The position numbers and the translations under genes were made by a program. From Anoplopoma fimbria (taxonomy: Eukaryota; Chordata; Actinopteri; Perciformes; Anoplopomatidae): a DNA stretch of 64,000 bases. Location of the stretch: NCBI RefSeq assembly GCF_027596085.1, contig NC_072460.1, positions 15,638,826 through 15,702,825 on the forward strand, read 5' to 3'. Below, one piece after another: positions 1 through 11,960 of this stretch; position 1 is the stretch's first letter; every line of letters starts with the position of its first letter. A model generated the notes under the pieces. It was given only the letters and a program-made list of their open reading frames with translations. It searched no databases and was not told where the DNA came from.

Positions 1-674
1 AATATATCTGCTATGCATAGGATTGTGGGTCAGAATAGTCAGAAAAGCTTGTTGGCTTGCATACTGTAAAAATGGAGCAGATGCAGTAGGACATCATGGT
101 ATTTTTGGCATATTGTATTTGACTTGCTATGCATTAGGGACACAGTAAATCTTGTTTTCGCATACTAAATAGTATGTTAGTATAGGTATTGGAACGCAAC
201 ACACACCATGTGTTTCAGCCTAATGGAGGAGGTGACCTGGCGTCTTGCTGAACACGCTCCTCACCTTGTTCTCACACTTTGCCTCTGCTCCGTCTGTTTC
301 TTCATGCCTATCTCTTTTCCTCGTCCTTCCCCCATAGTGGCGATCACTGTGTTTGCTGGGGTAATACGAACTAAAATGAACTTGAATCGAATATTGATCA
401 AATTTTAGATAACTGTGTGTTGATTCAGTTCTTGTTGAACCATTTTAGATCCATGCAGACACACACATGAACAGAAGTATCTGCTCAGCAGCATAACCAA
501 TCTCCACCTCCCTACATCGACATCTAGAGTGCCTCCACTCGCAGCCTCCATGTGCTTCTACTGTCCGCTTCTAAAAGCACTTGAGGGTAAAGTGCTTTGC
601 TCAGTTGCGCCCCAAACAACTTGAGGATCTAAACTACTGAGCAGGTCCCGTCTGTATTAGCTTGTCGCTGTGAT
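1..674. other. Intergenic or 3' flank of the Rab gene; no gene recognised
   Basis: No reading frame here resembles a protein I recognise. The stretch lies immediately downstream of the Rab29-like stop codon at 675-677 (minus strand), so its right part probably includes the 3' UTR of that gene. I see no clear repeat family. Confidence 0.5.
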
Positions 675-2112
675 TCAGCAGCAGCCTGCTGCTCTGTTGC
701 ACTCTGAGTCCAGTTGAGGGTTAACGCATTCTTCAGGTCTGGGTTGGAGCGGGTCCAGACTGGACTGAACCGACAATATCTCCTGCACCAATCTCCTGAA
801 ACACAACATAAAGTGACTTCTATGAATTCAATGAATCATTGAATTACATTTCACATTGAGGAATCTGTTTATCCAGCCACTTAAATTACATGTGTTTATC
901 TCAGTGACATTTGGGTGAGATACACTGAAAAACATGTCAATTACAATACTTACGAGACATATCAGATCCTTAGAATCCTCTTGTTTCCATGCTGCCATCC
1001 ACTCACTGAAAATCCCTCTAGATTAAACGAAAGTGTCCCCATAAAGCCAAATCCTAATTTCCTGACTTTCTTTCAGGCTTTCAACAGTTAATTCGTTGCT
1101 TTGAAGAAACTGTTGTGAAGCCACTTCCTCGAAAAAGAGGAAATATATTCCATGAGTGTGACATTTACAGAGGCCCTGGCTAAACACCACAGCAAACCAG
1201 CCTGATCTCCTAAAAAGCATGTTTCCATACAGAAACTGCACTGTCCATTACTTTTTGAGGGAAACATATTGCTCCTGGGTTATGTCTGCTTTTGACACAC
1301 ATCACGAATATGTTTGTAATCATAGTCCACTGAAGTCCATGAAGGGAGTGGATCAGGGTAGATGGGTTGGTCAAAGCAGGAATTTTACCCAGGAGACGGC
1401 TGTTGTTGTCCCGTGTGAAACCAACGTCCGCTCAATTTAGATTCAGGTCCATTACTTAGACAAGGGGTCTTTTTGTGAGGAATTTGCATGTTCTCCCAAT
1501 GTCAGCAAAGGCTCTCTTCTTCCTTGATTGATTGATTACTCTAAATTGTTAAAGATTAAATTCAACTGCAGCCTAAATCTAGCACTTCTAAAATATAGGA
1601 CTTCAAACTCATTAAGCATTTGAAGAAGACATATCATGCCACTTTTCAGGCTTTAATAAGTATCTTAAATGTACTCTTTAATCACACTGCATCATCTGAG
1701 CTCTGTACTCAGTGTTTTCATCTCTTCTGGAGTTACCTCATAGCCTCCCCGATGTTCTTGTTCTCTTTAACCGAAACCTCCATCCAAGTAACAAACCCGT
1801 TGGCCTTACTGAACTCGTCGATGCTGTCTGCGGACACAACCCGCTGAGCTAGGTCACACTGCGGAGAGAAAGAGAGGCAGGACGACATTTTGTTGTTATA
1901 GGGTGAGTGGTTTAGAATCTTGCATGACTCGCTGAGGTTGGAGTTACGTGTAGGGTTAGCTCTGGTTTATTAAGAAACATATATGTTCCATTCAGGGTTA
2001 TTCATCTGATAATTACAGTTGTATTTGTGCTGGCCTTAGGTAAACCAAAATAGAATGGAGGAACTTAGACATTGTTTGATTTTAAATTGATTTGATCGAA
2101 TTTTCCATTCTA

Positions 2113-2190
<78 letters not shown>

Positions 2191-3532
2191 TATTCACTAA
2201 TCTCCTTGTCATGTTTCTCTGGAGAACAATAATAAAAGGTTATGAAATGTATGTCTGATTATAGTTGATTAAGTTAGTTTATAGAAACACTGAGTGACAA
2301 AAATATCAGCCTTTAACACCACACTAATCTCACCTCTTGTTTAAAATGTTGTTATAATATAAAACTTATAATGCTAGGATGCTGAAAGCCTAAGGTGTTA
2401 ATCCATCAAGCAACAGTCTATTGCGCATTTATTATTGCTGAGCCAAAAGGGTGTCATGATACACTATAAATTATTCAAGTGTACTGAATCACCTTGTTGG
2501 CCAGCAGGATGCAGGGGATGAAGTCTCCGTTGGGCAGAATGGCTTTGTTGTCAAGGTCCTGTTTCCAATGGCGACAGTTAAGGAAGCTGGCCGAGCTGGT
2601 GACGTCAAACATCACAACACAGCCCAGTGCGCCTTTATAATAGATCCTGTTCATTGATATGAAACGTTCCTGGCCTGGAGGGAAGACACAGATTTTCCTT
2701 TATCCATCCATCCGTCCATCTGTCCATCCGTCCATCCAACAACCATTTTGTACCTGCGATGTCCCATATTTGCAGTCTGACTTTTTCTTTATCCGACCAG
2801 AGCAGCAGCTTCACAGAATAATCCACTAGAGAAATAAAGAAAATACATATTAGAGAAAGAGAAATAGAGGAAGTGAAGGGAAATAAGTGAGAAGTGAGAC
2901 AACTGAAACAGAAGTGAAGACTTAATTGGACTTGCATATATTGCTCAAAATAGGAAATCAGATAATTATTTTACTTCCGAATTCCAGACTTTCATTCTAA
3001 AGGCGTTCACACACAGGGGGCATGACAAATAAGCAACACAAAAATGCTAAATACTTGCACGTGAATATTTCACATTAAAACTATCAATACTGGCAAAATG
3101 CTCTGAGCGCATCTGGTAAATGGTTACAGTTTATTTGTCTCAGGTTTTTATTGCAAAAGGTAAGAATGGAAGGAGTGGCTCTAGGATGCCCTGCCTTTAT
3201 CATGGTTGAAAGGAGAAATAAAGTTTGCCGTCTTGGTTTGGACAATAGAGCCTCCCTGTTGTTGTACACTATAGTGCCCATTTTGAATATGTCCATTCTG
3301 CACAACATGAGTGGTTAAAACCTTCAATCGCGCAGTGAAGGCTCCGAAACTTTGACCTTTTCCAGAAAAAATGACGCTGCTTTGTGCCGCACATCAAATG
3401 TTTATGTAGGCTATATTATTTGGCAACATGTTTTTGATCTAAATATTATGCCATAAAGCTTCAATGAACCAGGGTTTGATGAAAATTGTAAACCTTACAT
3501 AAATCTGACAAAGCTTTAAACAATGATTAAAT

Positions 3533-3572
<40 letters not shown>

Positions 3573-3761
3573 TCCAAACCAAGATTAAGGTACCGTTCAG
3601 TCACTTTCTAAAACAGAACATAGAGAAACCAAAGCAGCCGCACCTCCCATTGTCATCTTGTACATGTTGTTGAATTGTCCACTGACGTAGCGATGCACAA
3701 AGGAGGATTTGCCAACGGTTCCATCGCCAACAATCAGTATTTTCAGCAGGTGCTCATTCAT
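675..3761 (-). CDS. rab29: Rab GTPase, Rab29 (Rab7L1) type, five coding exons
   Basis: Small GTPase of the Rab29/Rab32/Rab38 group, which acts on trans-Golgi, endolysosomal and lysosome-related membranes; Rab29 is known as a recruiter of LRRK2. Coding exons on the minus strand are 3644-3761, 2754-2825, 2493-2674, 1737-1858 and 675-795, all with GT-AG borders and consistent phase, giving 615 nt or 204 aa (human Rab29 is about the same length). Visible motifs: P-loop GDGTVGKSS near residue 10; switch I threonine in YKMTMGVDYSVK; WDIAGQERF (G3); LANKCDLAQR (G4); SVKENKNI (G5 region, typical of Rab29); C-terminus ending AGCC for double prenylation. The start is the first ATG of exon 1 (3759-3761), a few residues before the P-loop. 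SDKEKVRLQIWDIAG and the WKQDLDNK/LPNG segment favour Rab29 over Rab32/38. The family is certain; the orthologue name is very likely. Confidence 0.93.
1476..1548 (+). repeat. Degenerate fragment of the tRNA-derived SINE seen at 47190
   Basis: The segment contains a diverged version of the SINE body: TTTGCATGTTCTCCC followed by a shortened spacer and GATTACTCTAAATTG. These two blocks occur in the same order in the full SINE at 47190-47575. It lies in the last intron of the Rab gene. The match is short and decayed. Confidence 0.45.
2114..2190. repeat. CTTT microsatellite in a Rab29 intron
   Basis: About 19 near-perfect tandem copies of TTTC lie in the intron between coding exons 3 and 4 of the Rab gene. 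Confidence 0.97.
2701..2739. repeat. TCCA/TCCG short tandem repeat
   Basis: Imperfect TCCATCCG-type tetranucleotide repeat filling most of the 79-nt intron between Rab29 coding exons 2 and 3. Confidence 0.85.
3537..3570. repeat. CA microsatellite
   Basis: About 17 tandem AC dinucleotides in the first coding intron of the Rab29-like gene. Confidence 0.97.
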
Positions 3762-3976
3762 CGCTCTCCTCTGTCAGACAACATCACGTGCCAACGGTTC
3801 AAAGTTCAAACATCATGTGATTTTTACGCAAATTATTGTTCTGTAATCAAACAAATACTCACCCCCACCTGGACTTTGCTTTACCTGAGCCTTTCTCTGC
3901 AGTGGTTGACCATAAACATTCTAACTAACTTTCAGTCCTTTTGAACTCAATGTATCACCTGAAAATATAAACTTAC

Positions 3977-4048
<72 letters not shown>

Positions 4049-5967
4049 AATGAAGATCCCTTTACTGTGCAAACTCTATACCTAGAATACGTTTTCCTAA
4101 CCCTAAACAGTCCTGACTGTCCTTTTCTCTGTGTAGTACAGCCCTCAGCTCTACTTGTTTTGCTTTCAGCAAGGAAGTAGCCAGAGGCCGGAAATAGATC
4201 ACTGTCATAAACCACGCCTTTATGGAACAGGAAACGAACAGTTGAAGTTTCTCTCTCACATTGTTCTCTTGCACATAATTGTTTGAAATATGACATTACG
4301 TTATTGGGAATTGGCTCCAACAGTGCAAGCAGCTGTGGATTAGTTGTTGTCTTTTTTTAACATTTTATCCATCACACACAATGGCCTCCGTGCTCTACCC
4401 AAGACTTAAGAAGTTTGTATGGAATTTTGCAATGGCCAACTATTATTTTCCTTTTTATGCTACACTGATGGAATATGATCATCAATAAAATCATGGGTTG
4501 CTCTAGCATTGCCTCAAAGACACGCCTCTTGGATTTTAGGCTGTAATTCGAACACTGGAACTGGAACCACACATGGTTTATTGCCACAATACCTCTTCCC
4601 TTCAGTGTGTAACATTAACAATAGAAAACTCCCTATAGCTCTTCATGCCACTTCCTCTACCTGCACCAGCTTCATTTAGGGAAGGAGGTGGACACAATTA
4701 AGTGCAAACATTAACTGGATGTGCACTCCGGATACCCCGGCATAAAAGTCAGACTCGCTACATGCCGATCCAAAACCTTGACCTCCAAATGCTTAATCAC
4801 ATCCCTGCTGCAGAAACGACACGCTACTTCCTGCATCGGCACTGAACGTTGGCTTTTGACGTAAATCGTGTTTAATATGGATGTAGTGCCTAGTGAGCTG
4901 ACCTACCAGTCCTCATTCTCATCTTTATTCTTTTCTCATATGACGTCTCTTCTTCTGTGTCTTCCTCCATCACACCTATTCATCCTCCTCCACTTCACCA
5001 TCTCCTCTTCTGTTCCATCCAGCCTCCACTTTACCATTTACATTTCTGTCCTCATTTGCATCTACATTTATGCTCAGACACACACTCACACACTGAGACA
5101 TGTGGTGTTGACTACATTCTGAGTTTTGCTGGTCTGCCAACTAGGCCACTCTAACTGATGCTTCTTGAGTGGGTTTTTCCTGTTTGTGTGTTGTCGTGTC
5201 TTGGTCCTTTGCCCAGTATCAGTTGCAGTACCACTCAAGGTTAAAATATAACTCTTATTGACAGACCCAACACATTGATAATATGCTTACTTTACCATAT
5301 TCTGAGTTCCATGATACAGAATAAAGTTGTGTTTATGCCTTACCTCTGCAGTGTTCAGGTCCCTCAATTAGTTTTCTGCTTTCAGTCTGTCTCTCACAAA
5401 TTCATGACTCGTGTTTCGAGTTGCATTAAGTGCGTGTTTGCCTTTTTTCACAACCAGGCTCAAGGAAGAACATAGATGGAAGACCACACAAGTTTCGGTG
5501 TCAAACCTTCCAATGAAGAATAGAAACTGCACTTCTAAGTGAAAAATCTTAACAGCACCAAATAAGCCAAATCGGACGCTGCAGCTGATCTGATACATAA
5601 CCACAGCAGTTTTATATCAAAGTGGACGGACAAACAACAAAACCAACTCAAGTATCACACTCCTAGGTTTTAGATTTGATGTTTTCTGATTCACCATTGG
5701 GTTGAAAATAATGGACATGTGTGTTGTGTGGTAGATCTGATCAACATTCATTAGAAAGAGTTTTTCCTACATGATCGGTATCATGAATAATAATGTAGTC
5801 AGGGAGAGGAGAAGAGTTGTATGTCCTTCACCTCAACAGTCACATGTGAGGCTGGAAATCCCAATGTGTTGATTAGTTTACCTAAAGTTTAATATGATAT
5901 ATTTATATAATGTCCATTTCCCTAAAACATTTAGGCTTTAAATAACTTGAAACATTAGCCATAATCA
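3762..5967. other. Intergenic, 5' side of the Rab gene; no gene recognised
   Basis: The region immediately above 3761 must contain the Rab29 5' UTR and promoter, but I could not place a transcription start. A TA microsatellite lies at 3975-4045. The remaining AT-rich sequence has only short open frames without recognisable protein similarity. Confidence 0.5.
3975..4045. repeat. TA microsatellite
   Basis: About 35 tandem AT dinucleotides, preceded by two ATATAC variants. An apparent minus-strand frame with an Ile-Tyr run here is a translation of this repeat and is not a gene. Confidence 0.97.
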
Positions 5968-6150
5968 GGCCAGCGTGGGTTCTGTCAAGGTTCTCTAGCT
6001 TCCTCCCACAGATCAAAAACATGCAATTTGGGTTAATTGATAACTCTAAATTGCCCGTAGGTGTGAAAGTGAGAGTGAATGGTCGTCTGTCTCTTTGTGT
6101 CAGCCCGGCGATGGTCAGGGTGAACCCTGCCTTCACCCAATGTCAGCTGT
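5968..6150 (+). repeat. Partial tRNA-derived SINE, 5'-truncated
   Basis: This is a plus-strand fragment of the same SINE family as 47190-47575. It shares GGTTCTCTAGCTTCCTCCCA, the AATTGATAACTCTAAATTGC block, the GTAGGTGTGAAAGTGAGAGT block and the GGGTGAACCCTGCCTTCACC block in the same order. The tRNA-like head is missing, and the ATCC tail is not seen at its end. Confidence 0.85.
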
Positions 6151-6409
6151 GTTTGGCTATATAATATATAAATATGCATAACATGGTTTAATATTTTGTA
6201 TTAATAATGTGAATAATATGTAGATGGTTTACCATCAAAGTAAAATCGGATTAATTTATTTCTTAATTTACAAAGTAATAAATGAACTGAAGGCTACGAG
6301 AAAGTTACAGAACAGTACAGAATGTTGTTCTGGGTCTCTTGGGTTTCTCTCTGGTATTTGTCTGACACCTGCTGGTCATATTATAAACTGCAACATCATC
6401 TGTCTATAG

Positions 6410-7291
6410 CAGACCTGGGCATTGTACGGCCCGCGGGATGATTCTGACCGGCCCGCGAAAGATTACAATAATAATAGAAAATAAAACATATTTTCTAATT
6501 ATCTTATGGGTGGACTAAAACCGCATTGCTTTTATTTTGAAGCCCATTTATTCTCACAGTGCACGCAATCGTGCACGTCAACTGTGCACGTGAAATGCGT
6601 GTGATTGACAACCTGTCTTCCTTCCTTGTCACCCCTGAAAAATGCGAACATGTGGGCTCATGCCAAAAAGAGGAAAGTGGATGCCGAAAGCAGAACTTTC
6701 AAACAAATATGGATTACTAATGTTTCTTTACTGAAGTCCAGGGTAAACCTGTGTGTTTGGTTTGTGGGGAGCATGTCGCCTGTTTAAAGAGTACAATTTT
6801 CTTTTTTTTTTTTTTTTTTTTGCACAGTTCTGAAAACATTAAATGTTTAATATAGGCATGTAAAGTCAAAAAGGCTACAAAACTGGGACACTTTTCTTTA
6901 CACAGTTACACAGTTCAGTGACATGTCTTGTTTATTTTGGCTACAAAGATGATGTGATGTCTTTAGAAAGCTAAGAAAATCCTTGTTTCAATAGTATATG
7001 AAACTCAAAATGCCCTTTGTTATTAATGTGACTGAAAATGAGTCAAATGTTTCACATTTTGTTTATCATTTTGGAAATTCTATTTGAATAAATTATATTT
7101 TTGAAAGCTAACCTCACCTTTTAATTGCCAAATAATAACATACACTCTTACCAGCGGTCAAAACAATGCCATTTACTGCTTTTTATATAGAAATAAAATG
7201 TATATTATGCATAATTGAGTTCGGCATTTTGGCCCGGCCCTCCAAAATATTTTCAGTTGCTCATTTGGCCCCCTGGGAAAAATAATTGCCC
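6410..7291 (+). mobile_element. Internally deleted hAT element with BED-finger transposase remnant
   Basis: The left end CAGACCTGGGC at 6410 followed by a GC-rich CGGCCCGCGGG block is typical of vertebrate hAT elements related to the GTF2IRD2/ZBED transposases. At about 6655-6800 the plus strand encodes KKRKVDAESRTFKQIW and, one frame away, FFTEVQGKPVCLVCGEHVA, the start of a BED-type zinc finger with its CxxC pair. The frame is broken once and the rest of the transposase is missing. About 500 bp of AT-rich 3' sequence follows, ending in a truncated copy of the right end near 7291. The 6785-7291 part is repeated in inverted orientation at 7838-8345. Confidence 0.82.
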
Positions 7292-7310
7292 AAAGTTAGT
7301 AGCTTCTTCC

Positions 7311-7375
7311 TGTCCTGACCCTCAGTGGAGGAATGAACTCCCCACTGACCTCAGAACACTCGAGTGTCACATCTT
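7311..7375 (+). repeat. Decayed C-terminal fragment of a LINE ORF2 (L2/CR1-like)
   Basis: Translates as SCPDPQWRNELPTDLRTLE, closely matching the LAPQWWNELPTDVRTAES motif of the LINE 3' end found at 15311-15896. It begins right where the hAT element ends, suggesting the hAT tail and this LINE were joined by deletion or insertion. Confidence 0.65.
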
Positions 7376-7826
7376 TGTTTTTTTGTGTTTGATGGCTTTA
7401 AAACCTACTACACTATAAGTAAGCTACATATTAGCTAATCTAAGCACCATTTTTTTATGATGATGCATATTGACATACTACTGATAGCTTCACACCGGAT
7501 TCATCTTAAAACAAATGTGTCAGCATTTATTGTGGATAACAGGAATCTGTGGAGCACTAGGCAAATGTAGCAGAACTGAGAAGTTCATAAAAGGGCTTTA
7601 TCACAAAAGAGTGCATCTTTTTACCATAGGGAGTTAGAAGATAGGTCCCAAAAGAGGAACCTTTGGTTTAAACCTAAAAGAGTCTTAATGCCTTACAGTT
7701 GGTGAGGGATGTTCTGCTGCTTCTCTGTCTGACTCTGGATGCAGAAAAGCTGGTGCTTTCTCTTTATTCCATTGAGGCCTTGCACAGTCACTAGAACGAA
7801 CCAGGGAGATTTGGACAGCTCTATGA
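7376..7826. other. Spacer between the two hAT copies; nothing recognised
   Basis: About 450 bp of unremarkable AT-rich sequence separates the two hAT copies. I see no reading frame or repeat family that I can name. Confidence 0.4.
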
Positions 7827-8562
7827 CAGGGGTGGGCAATTATTTTTCCCAGGGGGCCAAATGAGCAACTGAAAATATTTTGGAGGGCCGGGCCAAAATG
7901 CCGAACTCAATTATGCATAATATACATTTTATTTCTATATAAAAAGCAGTAAATGGCATTGTTTTGACCGCTGGTAAGAGTGTATGTTATTATTTGGCAA
8001 TTAAAAGGTGAGGTTAGCTTTCAAAAATATCATTTATTCAAATAGAATTTCCAAAATGATAAACAAAATGTGAAACATTTGACTCATTTTCAGTCACATT
8101 AATAACAAAGGGCATTTTGAGTTTCATATACTATTGAAACAAGGATTTTCTTAGCTTTCTAAAGACATCACATCATCTTTGTAGCCAAAATAAACAAGAC
8201 ATGTCACTGAACTGTGTAACTGTGTAAAGAAAAAGTGTCCCAGTTTTGTAGCCTTTTTGACTTTACATGCCTATATTAAACATTTAATGTTTTCAGAACT
8301 GTGCAAAAAAAAAAAAGAAAAGAAAATTGTGTCCCATTTCTCTTTAAACAGGCGCCTCCACCCTTCTCGTCACGGTGCGGCGGGACAGCGGGATGTTTTC
8401 AAACGCTTCTTTTGTCTCTGGGCATAGCAGTGCTGCAGACTCGACCATGCACTCTTTCACAAACTCCCCTCCGAGAATGGCTTACTGTTCTGGGCGATTT
8501 TGTGGGCTATCACAAAGCTGGTTCTGGCATGAGCCGACATTTTCGCATTTTTCAGGGGTGAC
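7827..8562 (-). mobile_element. Second hAT copy, inverted, cut off by the assembly gap
   Basis: Begins with CAGGGGTGGGCAATTATTTT, a hAT-type terminal sequence. The first 510 bp are the reverse complement of 6785-7291. On the minus strand at about 8346-8545 there is an uninterrupted transposase segment containing FVIAHKIAQNS, EGEFVKECMVESAALLCPE and ENIPLSRRTVTRRVEA, characteristic of GTF2IRD2-like hAT transposases. The internal deletion therefore differs from that of the plus-strand copy, which keeps the BED finger instead. The other end is lost in the N run at 8563. Confidence 0.85.
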
Positions 8563-8662
8563 NNNNNNNNNNNNNNNNNNNNNNNNNNNNNNNNNNNNNN
8601 NNNNNNNNNNNNNNNNNNNNNNNNNNNNNNNNNNNNNNNNNNNNNNNNNNNNNNNNNNNNNN
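8563..8662. other. Assembly gap of exactly 100 N
   Basis: One hundred consecutive N, a conventional placeholder for unknown distance. To its left is a hAT element; to its right the sequence starts in the middle of transposon exon 10. The true spacing, order and number of repeat units across it are unknown. Confidence 0.99.
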
Positions 8663-11600
8663 TTTACACCTCCACCCCAGATGCCCCCTGCCAACACCCA
8701 TCTGGCTGCTGACGGTCTACAGCTTCGACGTCCTGTCGCGGCTGGATGAGTACAAGGCCAGGATCACGTCCACTTTCGGATCCATCTTGAAGATGGATTC
8801 CACCAAGAAGGCGAGTAGAGTTTGTCACAATTTCATATTTTCTTTCAGCTGCTGTGACACCACATCTGTGTGTTTATGCTCCACGTTAACATTTCTATTC
8901 TCTTTCTCTGTCCAGATGACGAAGAAGCTCGCCGGTACCGCCTCCGACACGGCCGCCTGGGTTACCAACGTGGGTAACGAGAAGGGGCAGGTCCTCATGA
9001 GCGTCCTCACCTGCTCCGAGGGCGCTGAGGGCCTGTCCAGGATGGCGGTCGGATTGATGAGGCGGTACAGACTCGCCGGGGTAACCCCCCAGCTCATCTA
9101 CGTGGACCGCGACTGCTGCAACAGAGACGGCGTGTCCAAGACAGCTGCTTTGTTTCAGGTGTGAAACTGAGACTTTTAATACTAATACTGTATCAGTGAT
9201 ACACCAGCACAGTTTAACATGATTAAAGCACGTTATGGTTCTTCTCTCACAGGAGTGGGATCAGCTCGTGGTGAGACTGGACATCTGGCACCTGATGCGG
9301 CGCTTCGCATCAGGTGTCACCACCGTGAGCCACGAGCTGTACCCCACCTTCATGAGGCAGCTGTCTCACTGCATCTTCGAGGTGGACTCGGGAGATGCCC
9401 GCCGTCTCGCTGAGGCTAAGCGGTCCGAGCTGGAGGGGAAGCGCGGGATGGTTGGCCTGACTGACGCCGAGGTGATCAAGAGGATCTCCAGAGAGGAGTG
9501 GAGGCTCCACTGCCGCAGGAGGACACGTGGGGCCGAGGAATCGGCACTCCGCATCCAGGAGCTCCTCAACACCTTCGGTGGACCAGCAGGACGCAACACC
9601 CTGGACATCCCGTTGCTCAACGCTCTCCGCATCAAGGACATCTGGAGTACGCAGAGGCCTCACCTCAGCTGCATTCAGGACCCGCCAGGTGTGCAGCTGT
9701 ACACCCAGACCCGTAGGCTGACCAAGGGCGGAGTCAGCCTGCCGGTTTATCGCTGCGCGAGGGGCTCCACCTCCTTGGAGTCCTTCCACCTCCACCTCAA
9801 CCGGTTCATCCCAGGTACTTGCACGTGTCTCACAGCTTGTCTCACAGATATATTCTTTATTCACAATTCGCAAATTCATGTTTGATCCAAAACCTGCTTC
9901 ATCAGGGTCGCAAGCTAATGCCAAGCACTTCCAGGCGTTCCTGGTCGACGGACTGGTGAGGTGGAACGAAGACCGCGCAGCAGCAGCTGCACCACCGCCG
10001 TCTGCAGCTGAGGGACGGCTGGGGCCTCTGCACTCCTACAGTGGACACCTCAAGCACGTCCTTAACCAGAAGAGCCAAAGAGTGCTTGGCCTTGAGATGG
10101 TTAAGGACTTCACCAAGCCTGCTGAGTACACAGGTATGAGATGTGAAAGCACTTTATTCCACGAGGACTGAGAGGAGATGGAGCATTAACCCTTTGCTCT
10201 CTGCGGTGTCTGTCTGACAGGGGAGCTCATCGGAATAGAGTACCTGTACCAGCAGACGGGCAGAGTGCTTGAGGACGTCAGCTTGGACCCTGACACTCCG
10301 GACGAGGCTGCTGCCATCGAGAAGCTCGATGAGGAGGAGGAGGATGATGAGGGTATCGTGGAAGATGTGGAGGACCCCACCATCTTCGAGCCCGATACCC
10401 CCTCCACCAGCACAGCAGCAGCCCGGTCAGGTGATCCAGCTGACGCAAAGTCTGAGCCATCTGGACCGGACCAACATGCCTCTCCTGAGGCCCCTGAGGG
10501 TCAGGACCCTGAACCCCAGCAGCCCTCCTCAGACCCTGAGGTGAGTTCACTGACTACAGAACACTACTGATAATTATAATCATTATAATATTAATAACAA
10601 TACAGATAGAATATTTCACCGTGCAGCGCTCTGTGCTCACTGACTCTGTTTCTCCTCCTCTTCCTCTCTCTCGTTTCTCCTCAGGAGAACATACAGGGTC
10701 CTAGTAACCAGCCCGGGTACCAGCATGTCCTGAAGCTGGCCCGGGCCCTGGTGGAAGGAAGAAACCTTCAGGGGCTTACTGACAGTCGGGTAGACAGACT
10801 CATCCTGCTCTGGAACCGCTTGCCAGAGCAGGACAAGCAGCGAGTTGTCTACCCCCAGATACCGGGAGAGGCAACCTAAGGGCCGGTTCAAGGCAGCGAA
10901 GGGGAAGGACTCCTCCTGTCCTGGAAAGGAGAGTCTCCAACGGTAAGACTCTCTTTAAAGATGAAGGTTTCCTCCAGTCAATATCTGCTGCATATTAACC
11001 CACGCTGATCTCCACCACCCTTTCAGCTGTCTTCTCGGATCAACCTCGGGCCCTGCAACTTGGCCCAGTGCCAGTCGCCTGGTGGAGGCCATTTGCAGCC
11101 AGCTCTGCCAGCTCCACCCAGCGGCCACGCGAGTCTCTGGGGTCTCCAGGACTCGATGGTCCCTCATCCTCGGAGACTACGTGGCCATCAGGGAGGCAGT
11201 GCTGGCCAGCCCGAGGCTGATGGCTCAGACGGAGATCCAGCTCTTTGAGCTCAATCAGAGGACCCTGACCCAGTGGTAAGAGACTAACATTAAAGCTGTG
11301 TTGATGGGGGGGGGATCTGAACTGTGATTTAGAGTTTGATGGAGAGTCTAACAACAATCTGTGTTTGTCTCCAGGTTCTCTCGCCGGCAGAAGGAAGCGG
11401 TGACGACTAAGCTGCTGCAGGGAACTGGCATCGTACCTGCAGCAGCTGTTGCTGTCGATCCCCTTCCTTCTGCCAAAGGGCTGTCCTCTGTTCAGGTGGG
11501 ACAAGGACAGCCCTTCAACTACGTCGTCCCGGAGGAGCAGCCAGGACCCTCCTCTGGTGGCCTTCCTCCTCCTCCTCCTCCTCCTCCTCCTCCTCCCCCT

Positions 11601-11960
11601 CCAACTCCTCCAGCACTGATCCCGGGTGTCCTCAATGCCCCTGCCGGTCTGCCTCCTCTTCCTGGACCTCCGGAAATCCCAAGGTCTACAGCCTACAGGA
11701 AGAGGAAGGCGGACGAGGCTGCTGCTGATGCTGCAGGTCAGGGGCCGATGCCCGTGAAGAAACCCCGCCGGCAGTACGTCTGTAGGAAGTGTGGCCAGCT
11801 AAAAAGACTGGACACTGGCCACACACGCCTGTATGGAGTGGCGTACTGCGCAACTGTCGGCGGGAAAACTGTGGAGGAGTGGAGGGAGGAGATGAAGAAG
11901 AGACATTCATAATGTATATACTGTATGTTTGTAAATAAAGTGTCATATAATAAAAAAAAG
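8663..11960 (+). pseudogene. Unit 1: 3' part of the DUF6729/DDE transposase-like gene
   Basis: Exons, numbered as in unit 2: 10 (partial) 8663-8810, 11 8916-9158, 12 9253-9814, 13 9906-10133, 14 10221-10540, 15 10685-10942, 16 11027-11275, 17 11375-11912 (stop TAA), with AATAAA shortly after. It carries the DDE-like landmarks KMDSTKK, YVDRDCC, LDIWHLMRRF and TSLESFHLHLNRF, the acidic/PEST-like exon 14, and the C-terminal CRKCGQ...GHT...YC segment. Exons 11-14, 16 and 17 are open. Exon 10 has a short C run (five C after GATG), and exon 15 lacks two C (258 nt against 260), shifting frame after VVYP. The 5' two thirds lie in the gap. A polyproline tract in exon 17 is three codons longer than in unit 2. 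Function is inferred, not shown. Confidence 0.8.

Noticed and set aside
9310..9924. 204-codon minus-strand open frame (and its counterparts in units 2-4)
   Set aside because: It is antisense to exon 12 and an intron of the transposon gene. The opposite frame carries the conserved DDE-like motifs and matches splice sites, so this is a shadow frame of GC-rich coding DNA.
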